Source of the DNA: Campylobacter concisus
Lineage (GTDB): Bacteria; Campylobacterota; Campylobacteria; Campylobacterales; Campylobacteraceae
Length of the DNA: 64,000 bases
Assembly: GCF_003048905.1 (NCBI RefSeq)
Contig: NZ_PIRO01000001.1
Coordinates: forward strand, 1 to 64,000
Direction of reading: 5' to 3'
The notes beneath the pieces are model-generated. The model had not been told where the DNA came from. It was given only the letters and a program-made list of their open reading frames with translations, and searched no databases. A program made the translations under genes and the position numbers. Below are positions 56,170 through 64,000 of the stretch, piece by piece; position 1 is the stretch's first letter, and the number at the start of each line of letters is the position of its first letter.

Positions 56170-58338
56170 ATGAAAAAGTTTAAATTTCTAAAATTCCTTG
56201 CTCTATTTTTGGCTTTAGTGGTCGCTATATTTTTAATATTTGATCAAATTTATCCACTAAATTTAGAGGCGCTTAAAAAAGATGAAGCCAAAATTTTGCT
56301 TGATAAAAATGGCAACATTATAAATATGAAGCTTAGCAGCGATGGAATTTGGAGATTTCACGAGCAAAGCTTCCCAAACTCGCTAAAACAATGCGTTGTG
56401 CTTTTTGAGGATAGGTACTTTTACTACCATTTTGGGGTAAATTTTGCCTCCATTTTTAGAGCATTTTTTCACAATCTAAGAAGCGACAACCGAATAGGCG
56501 CTAGCACTATCACGATGCAAGTAGCCAGGATGCTGGAGCCAAGTGATCGAAGCTATAAAAACAAGATAAGAGAAATTTTTAGAGCATTTCAGCTTGAGCT
56601 TCACTTTGGCAAGGATGAAATTTTAAATTTATACCTAAATTTAGCTCCATATGGCGGAAATATAGAGGGTGCAAAGGCGGCTAGCTTTTTTTATTTTGGC
56701 AAAGAGCTAAATGAGCTTAGCTACGCTCAGGCTGCACTTTTAAGCACGATACCCAAAAATCCAAACAAAAATAGACTTGACCGCGTTTCAAACATAAATG
56801 CTCTAAAAAACAGGGTCATAAAGATGCTTTATAAGGCAAATTTAATCGATCTTAGTGCATTTAAAAGAGCTCAAGCTGAGCCATTTAAAAATGTAAGGAT
56901 AAGGGCTGTTGTAAATGCTAGCGACTACGCAAATGTCGCTTTTAAAAACCAAATTTCAAAGGTGAGTTTGGATCTAAATTTACAAAAAGATATGCTTAAA
57001 ATTTTAAAAGATACGATGTTTTCGCTAAAGGCTAAAAACGCAAATAATGCCGCTGCCGTGGTCATCGACAATAAAAAAATGAGCGTTGTTGCCTTCATCG
57101 GCTCACATGATGAGCACGCGCGTGACGGCAAAAACTCAGCCCTAAATATGAAGCGAAACACCGGTAGCACGCTAAAGCCTTTTATCTACTCGCTTGCGCT
57201 TGATAGTGGGCTCATCACGCCAAACTCGCAGCTAATTGATACGCAAATTTATATAAAAGAGTATGCTCCAAAAAATTTTAGTAATGATTTTTTAGGTATC
57301 GTAAGTGCGAAAGATGCTCTAAATTTTAGCCTAAATATCCCAGTTATAAATTTAAACTTAAAACTAAAAGACAATTCGCTTTACGAACTACTTGAAAAGG
57401 TAAATTTAGTAGATGAAGATAAAGAGTATTATGGAGCTTCTATAACGCTTGGAAGTGCTGAAATGAGCCTGCTTGATCTTGCTCACCTTTATACTATTTA
57501 TGCAAATGACGGTATTTATAGGCCGCTTGAGTTTGCTGGCAAAAACTACAAAAATGAAGAGAAAAATATAACCCTCATTTCACCTCAAAGTGCCTATTTG
57601 ACCGCTAAAATGCTAAGCGAAGCCTCAAGATCATATCTAAAAAATGCTTGGCAGTACGCCCAAAATACGCCAAAGATCGCTTTTAAAACTGGCACAAGCG
57701 CAAACTCACGCGATCTTTACGCCATAGGCGTTGATGAAAATTACACAATCGCTATTTGGATTGGAAATTTTAATGCCGGTAAAACTGATAAATTAACAGG
57801 ACTAAATGACGTATCAAAGAGCCTTTTTGATATGTTTAAGATAATTGCTCAAAAAGAGAAGTTAAGATTTATGAGTGAGCCAGATGGTATAGAAAAGCTG
57901 CCAACCTGCCTTGATGCTTTTAGCTATGAAACGTGTAAAAAAATGGCGCTTGATGATAGGATAAAGGGTGTAGATTTAAAAGATAAATGCGAAAGTTTAA
58001 GAGGCGAAGAGCTTGATTTTTTGGTTAAAAATGAGCTTTTGGATAAAGATGAGATACAAAAAAGTCCTTGTGCTGAAATTTTTAAAGATAAAAAACCAGT
58101 TTTTGCCTATCCGTATGACAATGAAGAGATAGTGACAGATGAAAATATTACACAAGTTATGGTAAAATGCTACGCGTTTTTAGGCGATGAAATTTACCTA
58201 AAAATAGATGATTTGAACTTTTCTAAGATAGAAAATGCAAGCGAAAAAAAGTTTGATCTAAATCTTGGCGAGCACAGCATAAAATGCCTTGATCAAAACT
58301 CAAATCAAAGTGAAATAACAATAAAAATAAGGAGATAA
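56170..58338 (+). CDS. pbpC: Penicillin-binding protein 1C
   Basis: 722-residue class A PBP. Short cytoplasmic tail and membrane helix (FLKFLALFLALVVAIFLIF), then the GT51 glycosyltransferase domain with catalytic E80 in FEDRYFYYHFG and GASTITMQVARM. The transpeptidase domain has S333-T-L-K336 and K506-TGTS. A C-terminal PBP1C domain (about 640-722) follows. Paired 1 bp later with an alpha-2-macroglobulin gene, as in E. coli yfhM-pbpC, suggesting repair of peptidoglycan after the envelope is breached. No ribosome binding site is seen before the ATG. Confidence 0.94.
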   Translation: MKKFKFLKFLALFLALVVAIFLIFDQIYPLNLEALKKDEAKILLDKNGNIINMKLSSDGIWRFHEQSFPNSLKQCVVLFEDRYFYYHFGVNFASIFRAFFHNLRSDNRIGASTITMQVARMLEPSDRSYKNKIREIFRAFQLELHFGKDEILNLYLNLAPYGGNIEGAKAASFFYFGKELNELSYAQAALLSTIPKNPNKNRLDRVSNINALKNRVIKMLYKANLIDLSAFKRAQAEPFKNVRIRAVVNASDYANVAFKNQISKVSLDLNLQKDMLKILKDTMFSLKAKNANNAAAVVIDNKKMSVVAFIGSHDEHARDGKNSALNMKRNTGSTLKPFIYSLALDSGLITPNSQLIDTQIYIKEYAPKNFSNDFLGIVSAKDALNFSLNIPVINLNLKLKDNSLYELLEKVNLVDEDKEYYGASITLGSAEMSLLDLAHLYTIYANDGIYRPLEFAGKNYKNEEKNITLISPQSAYLTAKMLSEASRSYLKNAWQYAQNTPKIAFKTGTSANSRDLYAIGVDENYTIAIWIGNFNAGKTDKLTGLNDVSKSLFDMFKIIAQKEKLRFMSEPDGIEKLPTCLDAFSYETCKKMALDDRIKGVDLKDKCESLRGEELDFLVKNELLDKDEIQKSPCAEIFKDKKPVFAYPYDNEEIVTDENITQVMVKCYAFLGDEIYLKIDDLNFSKIENASEKKFDLNLGEHSIKCLDQNSNQSEITIKIRR

Positions 58339-58339
58339 A

Positions 58340-61300
58340 ATGTGGCAAAAAGTAGCGCTTCTAGCACTTTTGGGAATGACAAATTTATATGCTTTGAGCC
58401 TAAATGGTACAGCACAGATAAAATCACCCCTAAGCGTAGAGTTTGGACTAGAAGATAAAGTAGATAAAAATTTTGTTGGTATGCTAAGCGATAAAAAGCT
58501 ACTTTTGTGCCAACCAGCATTAAATGGTACGGTTAGATTTAATAATCAAAGCTTGCTGCTTTTTACAAAAGATATGCATGCTGGTTTGGATTATAGCTGC
58601 AAGCTTGAAAATGGAAGCACTGCTAGTTTTGCTACGAAAGAATTTGAGCTAACAAAGATAGAAAAAATAAGCGATAGCAAATATATACTTAAATTTAATA
58701 ATGAAGTAAATATTGATACGATCAAAAATATTGCCGTAAAAGATGCGAAATTTAAAGTAATTGAGCTTTCTAACAATAGCTTTGAGCTTAATCTTGATAA
58801 AAATTTAAGCAATCCAGTTTTTGATTTTGGTGAAAAATTTGAGAGCAAATTTGGAGCAACGCTTTCAGGTGAAACGATAGTAAATTTTGCCGATGAAATA
58901 AGCGAAGAAAGCGTAAATATAAATGATAATGCAAAGAGTCTTGAGATATCAGAAATTTATCCAGTAAGCCTTGATAATGGCATCTTGGGCTTTAGAATTT
59001 ATCTAAAAAATTGGCTTGATGACGACATTAACTTAAAAAAATTTATAAATATTAAAGGTGTAAAAAACTTTAGCATTAGTGACGTTAAATATAGTGACAA
59101 CTACGAAGAAAACTCAGAGCTTAGCGAATATTATTACTACATTGATATTACAAGTGACGATTTTAAACCACAAAATAGTTATGAAATCACCATTAAGCCC
59201 GGTTTTGGCGATGATAGAAATGTAGTAAGAGAAGAAAGTAGCTATGAAGTAGTAGCTGGCAATTTCACTCCGTTTGCAAATTTTATAAATAATGAACCAT
59301 ATATCTCAAGTGTCGGTGAAATCGGTATCAGAAGTGCAAATTTGCCTGAGTTAAATGTAAGCATTGAAAAGCTAAGTGATCAAAATTTTAGATATTTCTT
59401 AAATTTTAATGACAATAATGAAGAGTTAAGTAACTTTAGCACAAAAGTGGCAAGCAAAAGCTATAAACTTGATGGCGCATTAAATGAAATTTCTCTAAAT
59501 AAAATCAAACTTGACTTTGCTGGAGCTGGAGACGGCGTTTATAAGATCAATTTAAACTACGGCAAAGATAAGAGCGTCTCAAAAGTAGTCTATCTAAGTG
59601 ATATCGCCGTAAATGCAAAGCTTGGCAAGGATGAAATTTTCGTATTTGCAAATCGTCTTGGCGAAAATACAATGCTTCCAAACGCAAATGTGAAAATTTA
59701 TGGCAAGAAGAACGAAGAGATCGCAGTTGGTGCGACAAATGATATAGGTGTTTTTAAATTTAACAAAAAAGATATTTACAAAGATATTTCTTCGGTGGTT
59801 GTCTCTCTTGGAAAAGAGCAAAATTTTCTTATTTTAAAAGAAGATGAAGCGCTAAATGAAGCGAAATTTATGAGCCAAAATGCCAGTGAGAGCATCGATG
59901 CATACGTTCATTTTACTTCAAATATCATAAGACCAAATGAGAGTTTAAAGGGTGCAATCTATCTAAGGGATAGAGATTTTAATCCTTTAAAAAATATGCC
60001 TGTAAAGATAAAATTTTTCGATCCACAAGGCAAAAGTAGTGCTGAAATTTCAAAAAATACAAATGACGTTGGCATGGTAAATTTTGAAAAAGAGATACTA
60101 AGCGATCTTAGCGGTAGATTTAATATGCAAGTAATTTACGCAAGCAAAGTGATCTCAAATGTGCCATTTTTTGTTGAGAGTTTTATGCCAAATAGGATAA
60201 AAAATGAGATAACGCTTGAGAGAGATAAATTTTTTGCAAATGAGCTTGTTAGAGCCAATCTAGCTAGTAACTATCTCTTTGGTGGCGCTGCTAGCGAGCT
60301 TGATGGCAGCATGCAGGTTAGCTTTTTTGATGATGAATATAAAAATAGCGAGTTTAAAGAGTATAAATTTAAAAACAATACGCTAAAACCAAGCGCTTAT
60401 CCATCTTTTGAAAACGATCTCACTCTTTCAAAAGAGGGCAAATCAAGCCAAATGATAGATCTTAGCTTTAGCACTAAAAATGCCTCTTCTATCATAACAG
60501 GTGTGATAAATTTCAATGTAAATGATGATGGCAAAAACGTAAGCGATACAAAAAGCTTTACGCTCTATCCTTACAAGGATATGGTCGGTATCGCAGCAAG
60601 CACGACATTTGCTGAGCCAAACGAAGATGTAAAAATAAGAACGGTTGTGGTAGATATGTCAAGTCAAAAGGCCGTAAAATCAAATTTAAAATTTGATATA
60701 AAACGTGTCACTTGGCAATACCAAAGAGATGCAAATGGCTATATAAAGTGGTTTCAAACGCTAGAAGATGTGGATAATTTTTATAAAGACAATGGCGAGT
60801 TTAGCTATAAATTTACACAAAGTGGCTCATATGTGATCATCGCTACAAATCTAGTAAGTGGAGCAAGCACAAGCCTTGATATGGACGTAAGTGGCTACAA
60901 TTACTCGACTCTAGCGCCTACAAAAGAGCTTAGTAAATCTCAAATCAAACTAAATAAAAATATCTACAAAAAAGGCGATGAACTAAGTGCTGATATAAGC
61001 TCAGCTATAAAAGAAGGCATCGCCCTTGTTACGCTTGAAGATGGTGGCGTGAAAGCCTACAAGGTTGTTAAGATAAAAAATAACTCAGCAAATGTGAAAT
61101 TTAAACTTGATTTTGATTTTAGCGGACTTTACGTGAGTGCAAATATCTACCGCATGACAGACGGTGGATTAACTCCGTTTAGAACTTACGGTAAGGTTTA
61201 TGCTAAAGCTGATAAGTCGTCAAGGATACTCGATCTAAGTCTTGACGCACCAAATACGGTAAAAAGTGATGAAAATATAAAAATTTCTCTAAAAACAAAG

Positions 61301-63460
61301 CCAAAAGCTTATGTGAATTTATTTATCACAGATGTTGGCGTGCTTGATATAACGTCACAAAGACCAGCCGATCCACTTAAATTTTTTGACAAAATTTTAC
61401 CAGATGGCGTCTTTGACTATGACATTTATAATATGCTCACAAACTATAAGGTCGAGGGCAAAACTTTAAGCTTTGGTGGCGATATGGCGGCACTTGCTAT
61501 GGAGGCAAAGATGGCTAAACATGCTAGCCCAGTCGATAGCAAAAAAGTAAAAACATACGCAAATTTAGTAAGCCTTCAAGCTGACGATAATGGTGAAATT
61601 TCATACGAGTTTAAAACGCCAAATGGCTTTAACTCTGCCATTAGAGTAGATGTCGTGGCAAATAATGAAAATAGTATGAACGCTGTAAATAAAGAAATTT
61701 TAGTAAAAGATGATGTGATTATTAAGCCAAGCGCGTTAGTTTATCTGCTAAAAGGCGATGAGCTAAATGCAAACTTAAGGCTTATAAACACAACAAATGA
61801 GGATAAAAATTTAACCATAAAAGTGGCTAGCAGTAAAAATTTAAGCATTAAAACAAAAGAAAATGTGACTTTAAAGCCGCTTGAAAATAAAGCCTTTACA
61901 TTTAAAATTTCAGCTCTTGAAGCTGGAGCTGGCGAATACAATATAACAATAAGCGACAAAAACAGCTCAAAAACGGCTCAAAATTTACTTGATGTGGTTA
62001 ATCCTTATACGATAAGCACCTATGCAAAAAGTAGCGTCTTTGACAAAGAGAGCATGATCTCGCTTCCAAAAGGCTTTCACAATGTTAGTATAGATGCGTC
62101 AAGCTCGGTCTCAAGCGTACTATTAGCAGCTTCTAAAAATTTAGTCGAGTACCCTTACGGATGTGCGGAGCAAAGGAGCTCAAGGTTGCTTGCGCTTTTA
62201 AATTTAAAGCCAAAAGATGAGCTTGAAAAAAATGACCAAAAGAGATTTATTGTAAGCGGTATGAGTGAGCTAATTAAGATGCAAAAACCAGATGGTAGCT
62301 TTGGTTACTGGAGCGATCTGGGTAGCACAAATGCATTTGCTTCGATCTATGCAACTGATGTGCTACTTGATCTTGAAGAGGCTGGATATGAGCTAAATAA
62401 AAATGTAAAGCAAAGAGCATTAAATTCGCTCTTAAAGTATACAAACACAGACATTGAAGCTCTATATGCTATTTATGTAAGCTCCCGCGCAAATGTTGCT
62501 GATAAATCGGTGCTAAATAAAATTTATGACCACAAAGCTTACAATACGACCGCACTTAATAAGTATCTAATGGCAGCGGCTCTAAAGCTAAACGGCTTAA
62601 ATGACGAAGCAAAGGTGGCGCTAAAAGATATTAAAAAAGCTCAGGCGGCTGATTATAGCAGGGATTATTCTAGCTTTGGCTCAAAGATGAGAGACAATGC
62701 ATTTATCTTGTATCTGCACGCAAAATATTTTGAGAAAAACGACTACTCAGATGATCTTGCAAATTTCTTGATCACAAATTTAAATGAGCTAAGCTCTACG
62801 CAAGAGCGTGCATTTACCCTTAGAGCGCTAAATGCCTACTTTGGCAAAGATGTTGGTGAGAAAAATAATAAATTTAAGCTTAGCTACAATGGCGAAAGCA
62901 AAGAATTTGACGGCCTTTTAAGTGTATCATTTACAGCAAAAGATGGAAATTTTACCATCACGCCACTTGGCGAAAACAAGCTATATGCCTCCATCTTAAG
63001 CTACGCTTATGTGCCACTTGAGATTAAGCATAAAATAGAGCCAAAAGAGCTTGATATTTATAGAACGTTTGTCGATGAAAAAGGCAAAGAGCTAGGTCTT
63101 GACAGCCTAAGAGTAAATGATGTTGTCTATTCAAAAATAGTGATAAATTCTAAAGCTATGGTTAAAAATGGTGTAATAAACGAGATAGTAAGTAGCTGCT
63201 TTGAGCCAATAAATGAAAATCTAAGTGGTTTTAATAAGAGCCTTAAAGATAGCATTGAGCTTGAATATCAAAGCATAAAAGATGATCGCGTTTTAAGTTT
63301 TTATGCACTAGATAGCGACAAAAGAGAGGCTGTGCTTTATACACCTTATCGTGTAAGACTTGGTGGCAAATGCTCGCTTGGCGCGGTCACAACTGAAAAT
63401 ATGTATAACGAAAGACAAAACGATTACGACCTAGCTCAGCGAAGCTTTACTGTCAAATAA
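58340..63460 (+). CDS. Bacterial alpha-2-macroglobulin family protein
   Basis: 1706 residues. A Sec-type signal (WQKVALLALLGMTNLYA) is followed by many macroglobulin beta-domains, the bait-type region, and a thioester domain with the intact motif C1275-A-E-Q1278 in YPYGCAEQRSS. The alpha/alpha-toroid (LIKMQKPDGSFGYWSD) and a C-terminal receptor-like domain follow. It is thought to trap foreign proteases by covalent linkage. No lipobox cysteine lies at the signal end, unlike the lipid-anchored E. coli protein, so it may be soluble in the periplasm or held another way. AAGGAG overlaps the pbpC end; co-expressed with pbpC. Confidence 0.93.
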   Translation: MWQKVALLALLGMTNLYALSLNGTAQIKSPLSVEFGLEDKVDKNFVGMLSDKKLLLCQPALNGTVRFNNQSLLLFTKDMHAGLDYSCKLENGSTASFATKEFELTKIEKISDSKYILKFNNEVNIDTIKNIAVKDAKFKVIELSNNSFELNLDKNLSNPVFDFGEKFESKFGATLSGETIVNFADEISEESVNINDNAKSLEISEIYPVSLDNGILGFRIYLKNWLDDDINLKKFINIKGVKNFSISDVKYSDNYEENSELSEYYYYIDITSDDFKPQNSYEITIKPGFGDDRNVVREESSYEVVAGNFTPFANFINNEPYISSVGEIGIRSANLPELNVSIEKLSDQNFRYFLNFNDNNEELSNFSTKVASKSYKLDGALNEISLNKIKLDFAGAGDGVYKINLNYGKDKSVSKVVYLSDIAVNAKLGKDEIFVFANRLGENTMLPNANVKIYGKKNEEIAVGATNDIGVFKFNKKDIYKDISSVVVSLGKEQNFLILKEDEALNEAKFMSQNASESIDAYVHFTSNIIRPNESLKGAIYLRDRDFNPLKNMPVKIKFFDPQGKSSAEISKNTNDVGMVNFEKEILSDLSGRFNMQVIYASKVISNVPFFVESFMPNRIKNEITLERDKFFANELVRANLASNYLFGGAASELDGSMQVSFFDDEYKNSEFKEYKFKNNTLKPSAYPSFENDLTLSKEGKSSQMIDLSFSTKNASSIITGVINFNVNDDGKNVSDTKSFTLYPYKDMVGIAASTTFAEPNEDVKIRTVVVDMSSQKAVKSNLKFDIKRVTWQYQRDANGYIKWFQTLEDVDNFYKDNGEFSYKFTQSGSYVIIATNLVSGASTSLDMDVSGYNYSTLAPTKELSKSQIKLNKNIYKKGDELSADISSAIKEGIALVTLEDGGVKAYKVVKIKNNSANVKFKLDFDFSGLYVSANIYRMTDGGLTPFRTYGKVYAKADKSSRILDLSLDAPNTVKSDENIKISLKTKPKAYVNLFITDVGVLDITSQRPADPLKFFDKILPDGVFDYDIYNMLTNYKVEGKTLSFGGDMAALAMEAKMAKHASPVDSKKVKTYANLVSLQADDNGEISYEFKTPNGFNSAIRVDVVANNENSMNAVNKEILVKDDVIIKPSALVYLLKGDELNANLRLINTTNEDKNLTIKVASSKNLSIKTKENVTLKPLENKAFTFKISALEAGAGEYNITISDKNSSKTAQNLLDVVNPYTISTYAKSSVFDKESMISLPKGFHNVSIDASSSVSSVLLAASKNLVEYPYGCAEQRSSRLLALLNLKPKDELEKNDQKRFIVSGMSELIKMQKPDGSFGYWSDLGSTNAFASIYATDVLLDLEEAGYELNKNVKQRALNSLLKYTNTDIEALYAIYVSSRANVADKSVLNKIYDHKAYNTTALNKYLMAAALKLNGLNDEAKVALKDIKKAQAADYSRDYSSFGSKMRDNAFILYLHAKYFEKNDYSDDLANFLITNLNELSSTQERAFTLRALNAYFGKDVGEKNNKFKLSYNGESKEFDGLLSVSFTAKDGNFTITPLGENKLYASILSYAYVPLEIKHKIEPKELDIYRTFVDEKGKELGLDSLRVNDVVYSKIVINSKAMVKNGVINEIVSSCFEPINENLSGFNKSLKDSIELEYQSIKDDRVLSFYALDSDKREAVLYTPYRVRLGGKCSLGAVTTENMYNERQNDYDLAQRSFTVK

Positions 63461-63472
63461 GCCATATAAATT

Positions 63473-63494
63473 TTGGGGCATTTAACCGCCCCAA
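63473..63494. terminator. Hairpin after the alpha-2-macroglobulin gene
   Basis: TTGGGGC (63473-63479) pairs with GCCCCAA (63488-63494) over an 8-nt loop, 13 bp past the stop. The stem is strong but no T run follows on the plus strand. Confidence 0.55.
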
Positions 63495-63580
63495 GCCCAT
63501 ATTTCCCCACTTTTGCAAAGATTTTTTTAAACAATTTTTAGATAACATTAAGCATTTTTTAAACGAAAGAGGACACAAAA

Positions 63581-64000
63581 GTGGCAGAATTTTACAATGC
63601 AAAAGAGATAGAAGATAAATTTTATAAAATTTGGGAAGAACGCGGATACTTCGAGATAGACGCGAACAAAGATATCCAAAAAGATGGACGTAAATTTTGC
63701 ATTATGATGCCACCTCCAAACGTGACTGGCTCGCTTCACATCGGACACGCCCTAACCTTCACACTCCAAGACATCATGACGCGCTACAAAAGAATGGATG
63801 GCTACAAGACACTTTGGCAGCCAGGACTTGATCACGCTGGCATCGCTACTCAAAATGTCGTTGAAAAGCAGCTTTTAGCCCAAGGCATCAAAAAAGAAGA
63901 GCTCGGACGTGAGAAATTTGTAGAAAAAGTGTGGGAGTGGAAGGAGAAAAGCGGCGGCATGATCGTCCATCAGATGCGCAAGCTTGGCATCACTCCGGCT
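63581..64000 (+). CDS. valS: Valyl-tRNA synthetase (5' part, runs off window)
   Basis: The first 140 codons are present. Start is GTG at 63581 with AGAGGA upstream, giving MAEFYNAKEIEDKFYKIWEE. The class-I signature appears as PPPNVTGSLHIGHAL, with HIGH intact, and LWQPGLDHAGIATQ follows, typical of ValS. The frame is open to the last base; the rest (family length about 870-950) lies outside the window. Confidence 0.95.
   Translation, partial: MAEFYNAKEIEDKFYKIWEERGYFEIDANKDIQKDGRKFCIMMPPPNVTGSLHIGHALTFTLQDIMTRYKRMDGYKTLWQPGLDHAGIATQNVVEKQLLAQGIKKEELGREKFVEKVWEWKEKSGGMIVHQMRKLGITPA

Overview
The window is AT-rich, densely coding epsilonproteobacterial (Campylobacterota) DNA. The gene families point to Campylobacter: HydABCDE plus Hyp hydrogenase maturation, OorDABC, the Tat-exported methylmenaquinol:fumarate reductase MfrABE, monomeric NADP-isocitrate dehydrogenase, NikR, and a clpB/ctpA/purC-S-Q/plsC/htpG neighbourhood that I recall from C. 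jejuni. The overall look fits the C. concisus group best. That species assignment is inference.

The first ~136 bases are not chromosomal. Positions 67-136 are a degraded copy of a complete Illumina Nextera P5 / i5 index / Read-1 / transposon-end adapter, so the window starts at a contig end and hydA begins a few bases after the adapter. No natural hydA upstream region is visible.

Layout:
(1) 140-14378 holds a respiratory [NiFe] uptake hydrogenase (hydABC), its protease hydD, hydE, hypF, the nickel regulator nikR, and hypBCDEA. It is interrupted at 8.4-10.7 kb by an nhaA antiporter remnant and a DUF2157 / GDYXXLXY membrane-protein pair.
(2) 14.6-18.1 kb has an AsmA-like envelope protein and mltG, divergent with overlapping 5' ends.
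(3) 18.2-24.1 kb is a central-carbon operon: icd, mdh, oorDABC. A frameshifted hypothetical gene follows.
(4) 25.0-28.7 kb is mfrABE.
(5) 28.9-33.6 kb encodes a 1568-residue type-I-secretion-style adhesin with a regular calcium-motif repeat and a PA14-like domain.
(6) 33.6-37.7 kb has htpG and a chemoreceptor, divergent.
(7) 37.9-42.8 kb is a minus-strand operon: ctpA-purC-purS-purQ-SH3 membrane protein-plsC. clpB diverges from it.
(8) 45.7-48.7 kb has pitA, ppx/gppA and yqeY.
(9) 49.1-54.0 kb is macA-macB-tolC plus a decayed gene at the operon end.
(10) 54-63.5 kb has a UvrD/Rep helicase and the pbpC-alpha-2-macroglobulin pair. The 5' part of valS ends the window.

Metabolically the genes fit together. 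Hydrogenase feeds electrons from H2 into menaquinone. MfrABE uses methylmenaquinol to reduce fumarate in the periplasm. Icd, Mdh and OorDABC supply a ferredoxin-linked TCA segment. NikR, HypA and a histidine-rich HypB handle nickel for the hydrogenase.

Most of the window is ordinary core genome. I found no CRISPR array, prophage, insertion sequence, rRNA or tRNA. I did not find a convincing undescribed multi-gene system. The items most worth checking are the adapter artefact, HspR/HAIR-like dyads at both htpG and clpB, the large adhesin without a neighbouring secretion system, and several decaying genes whose frameshifts could be real or could be sequencing errors.
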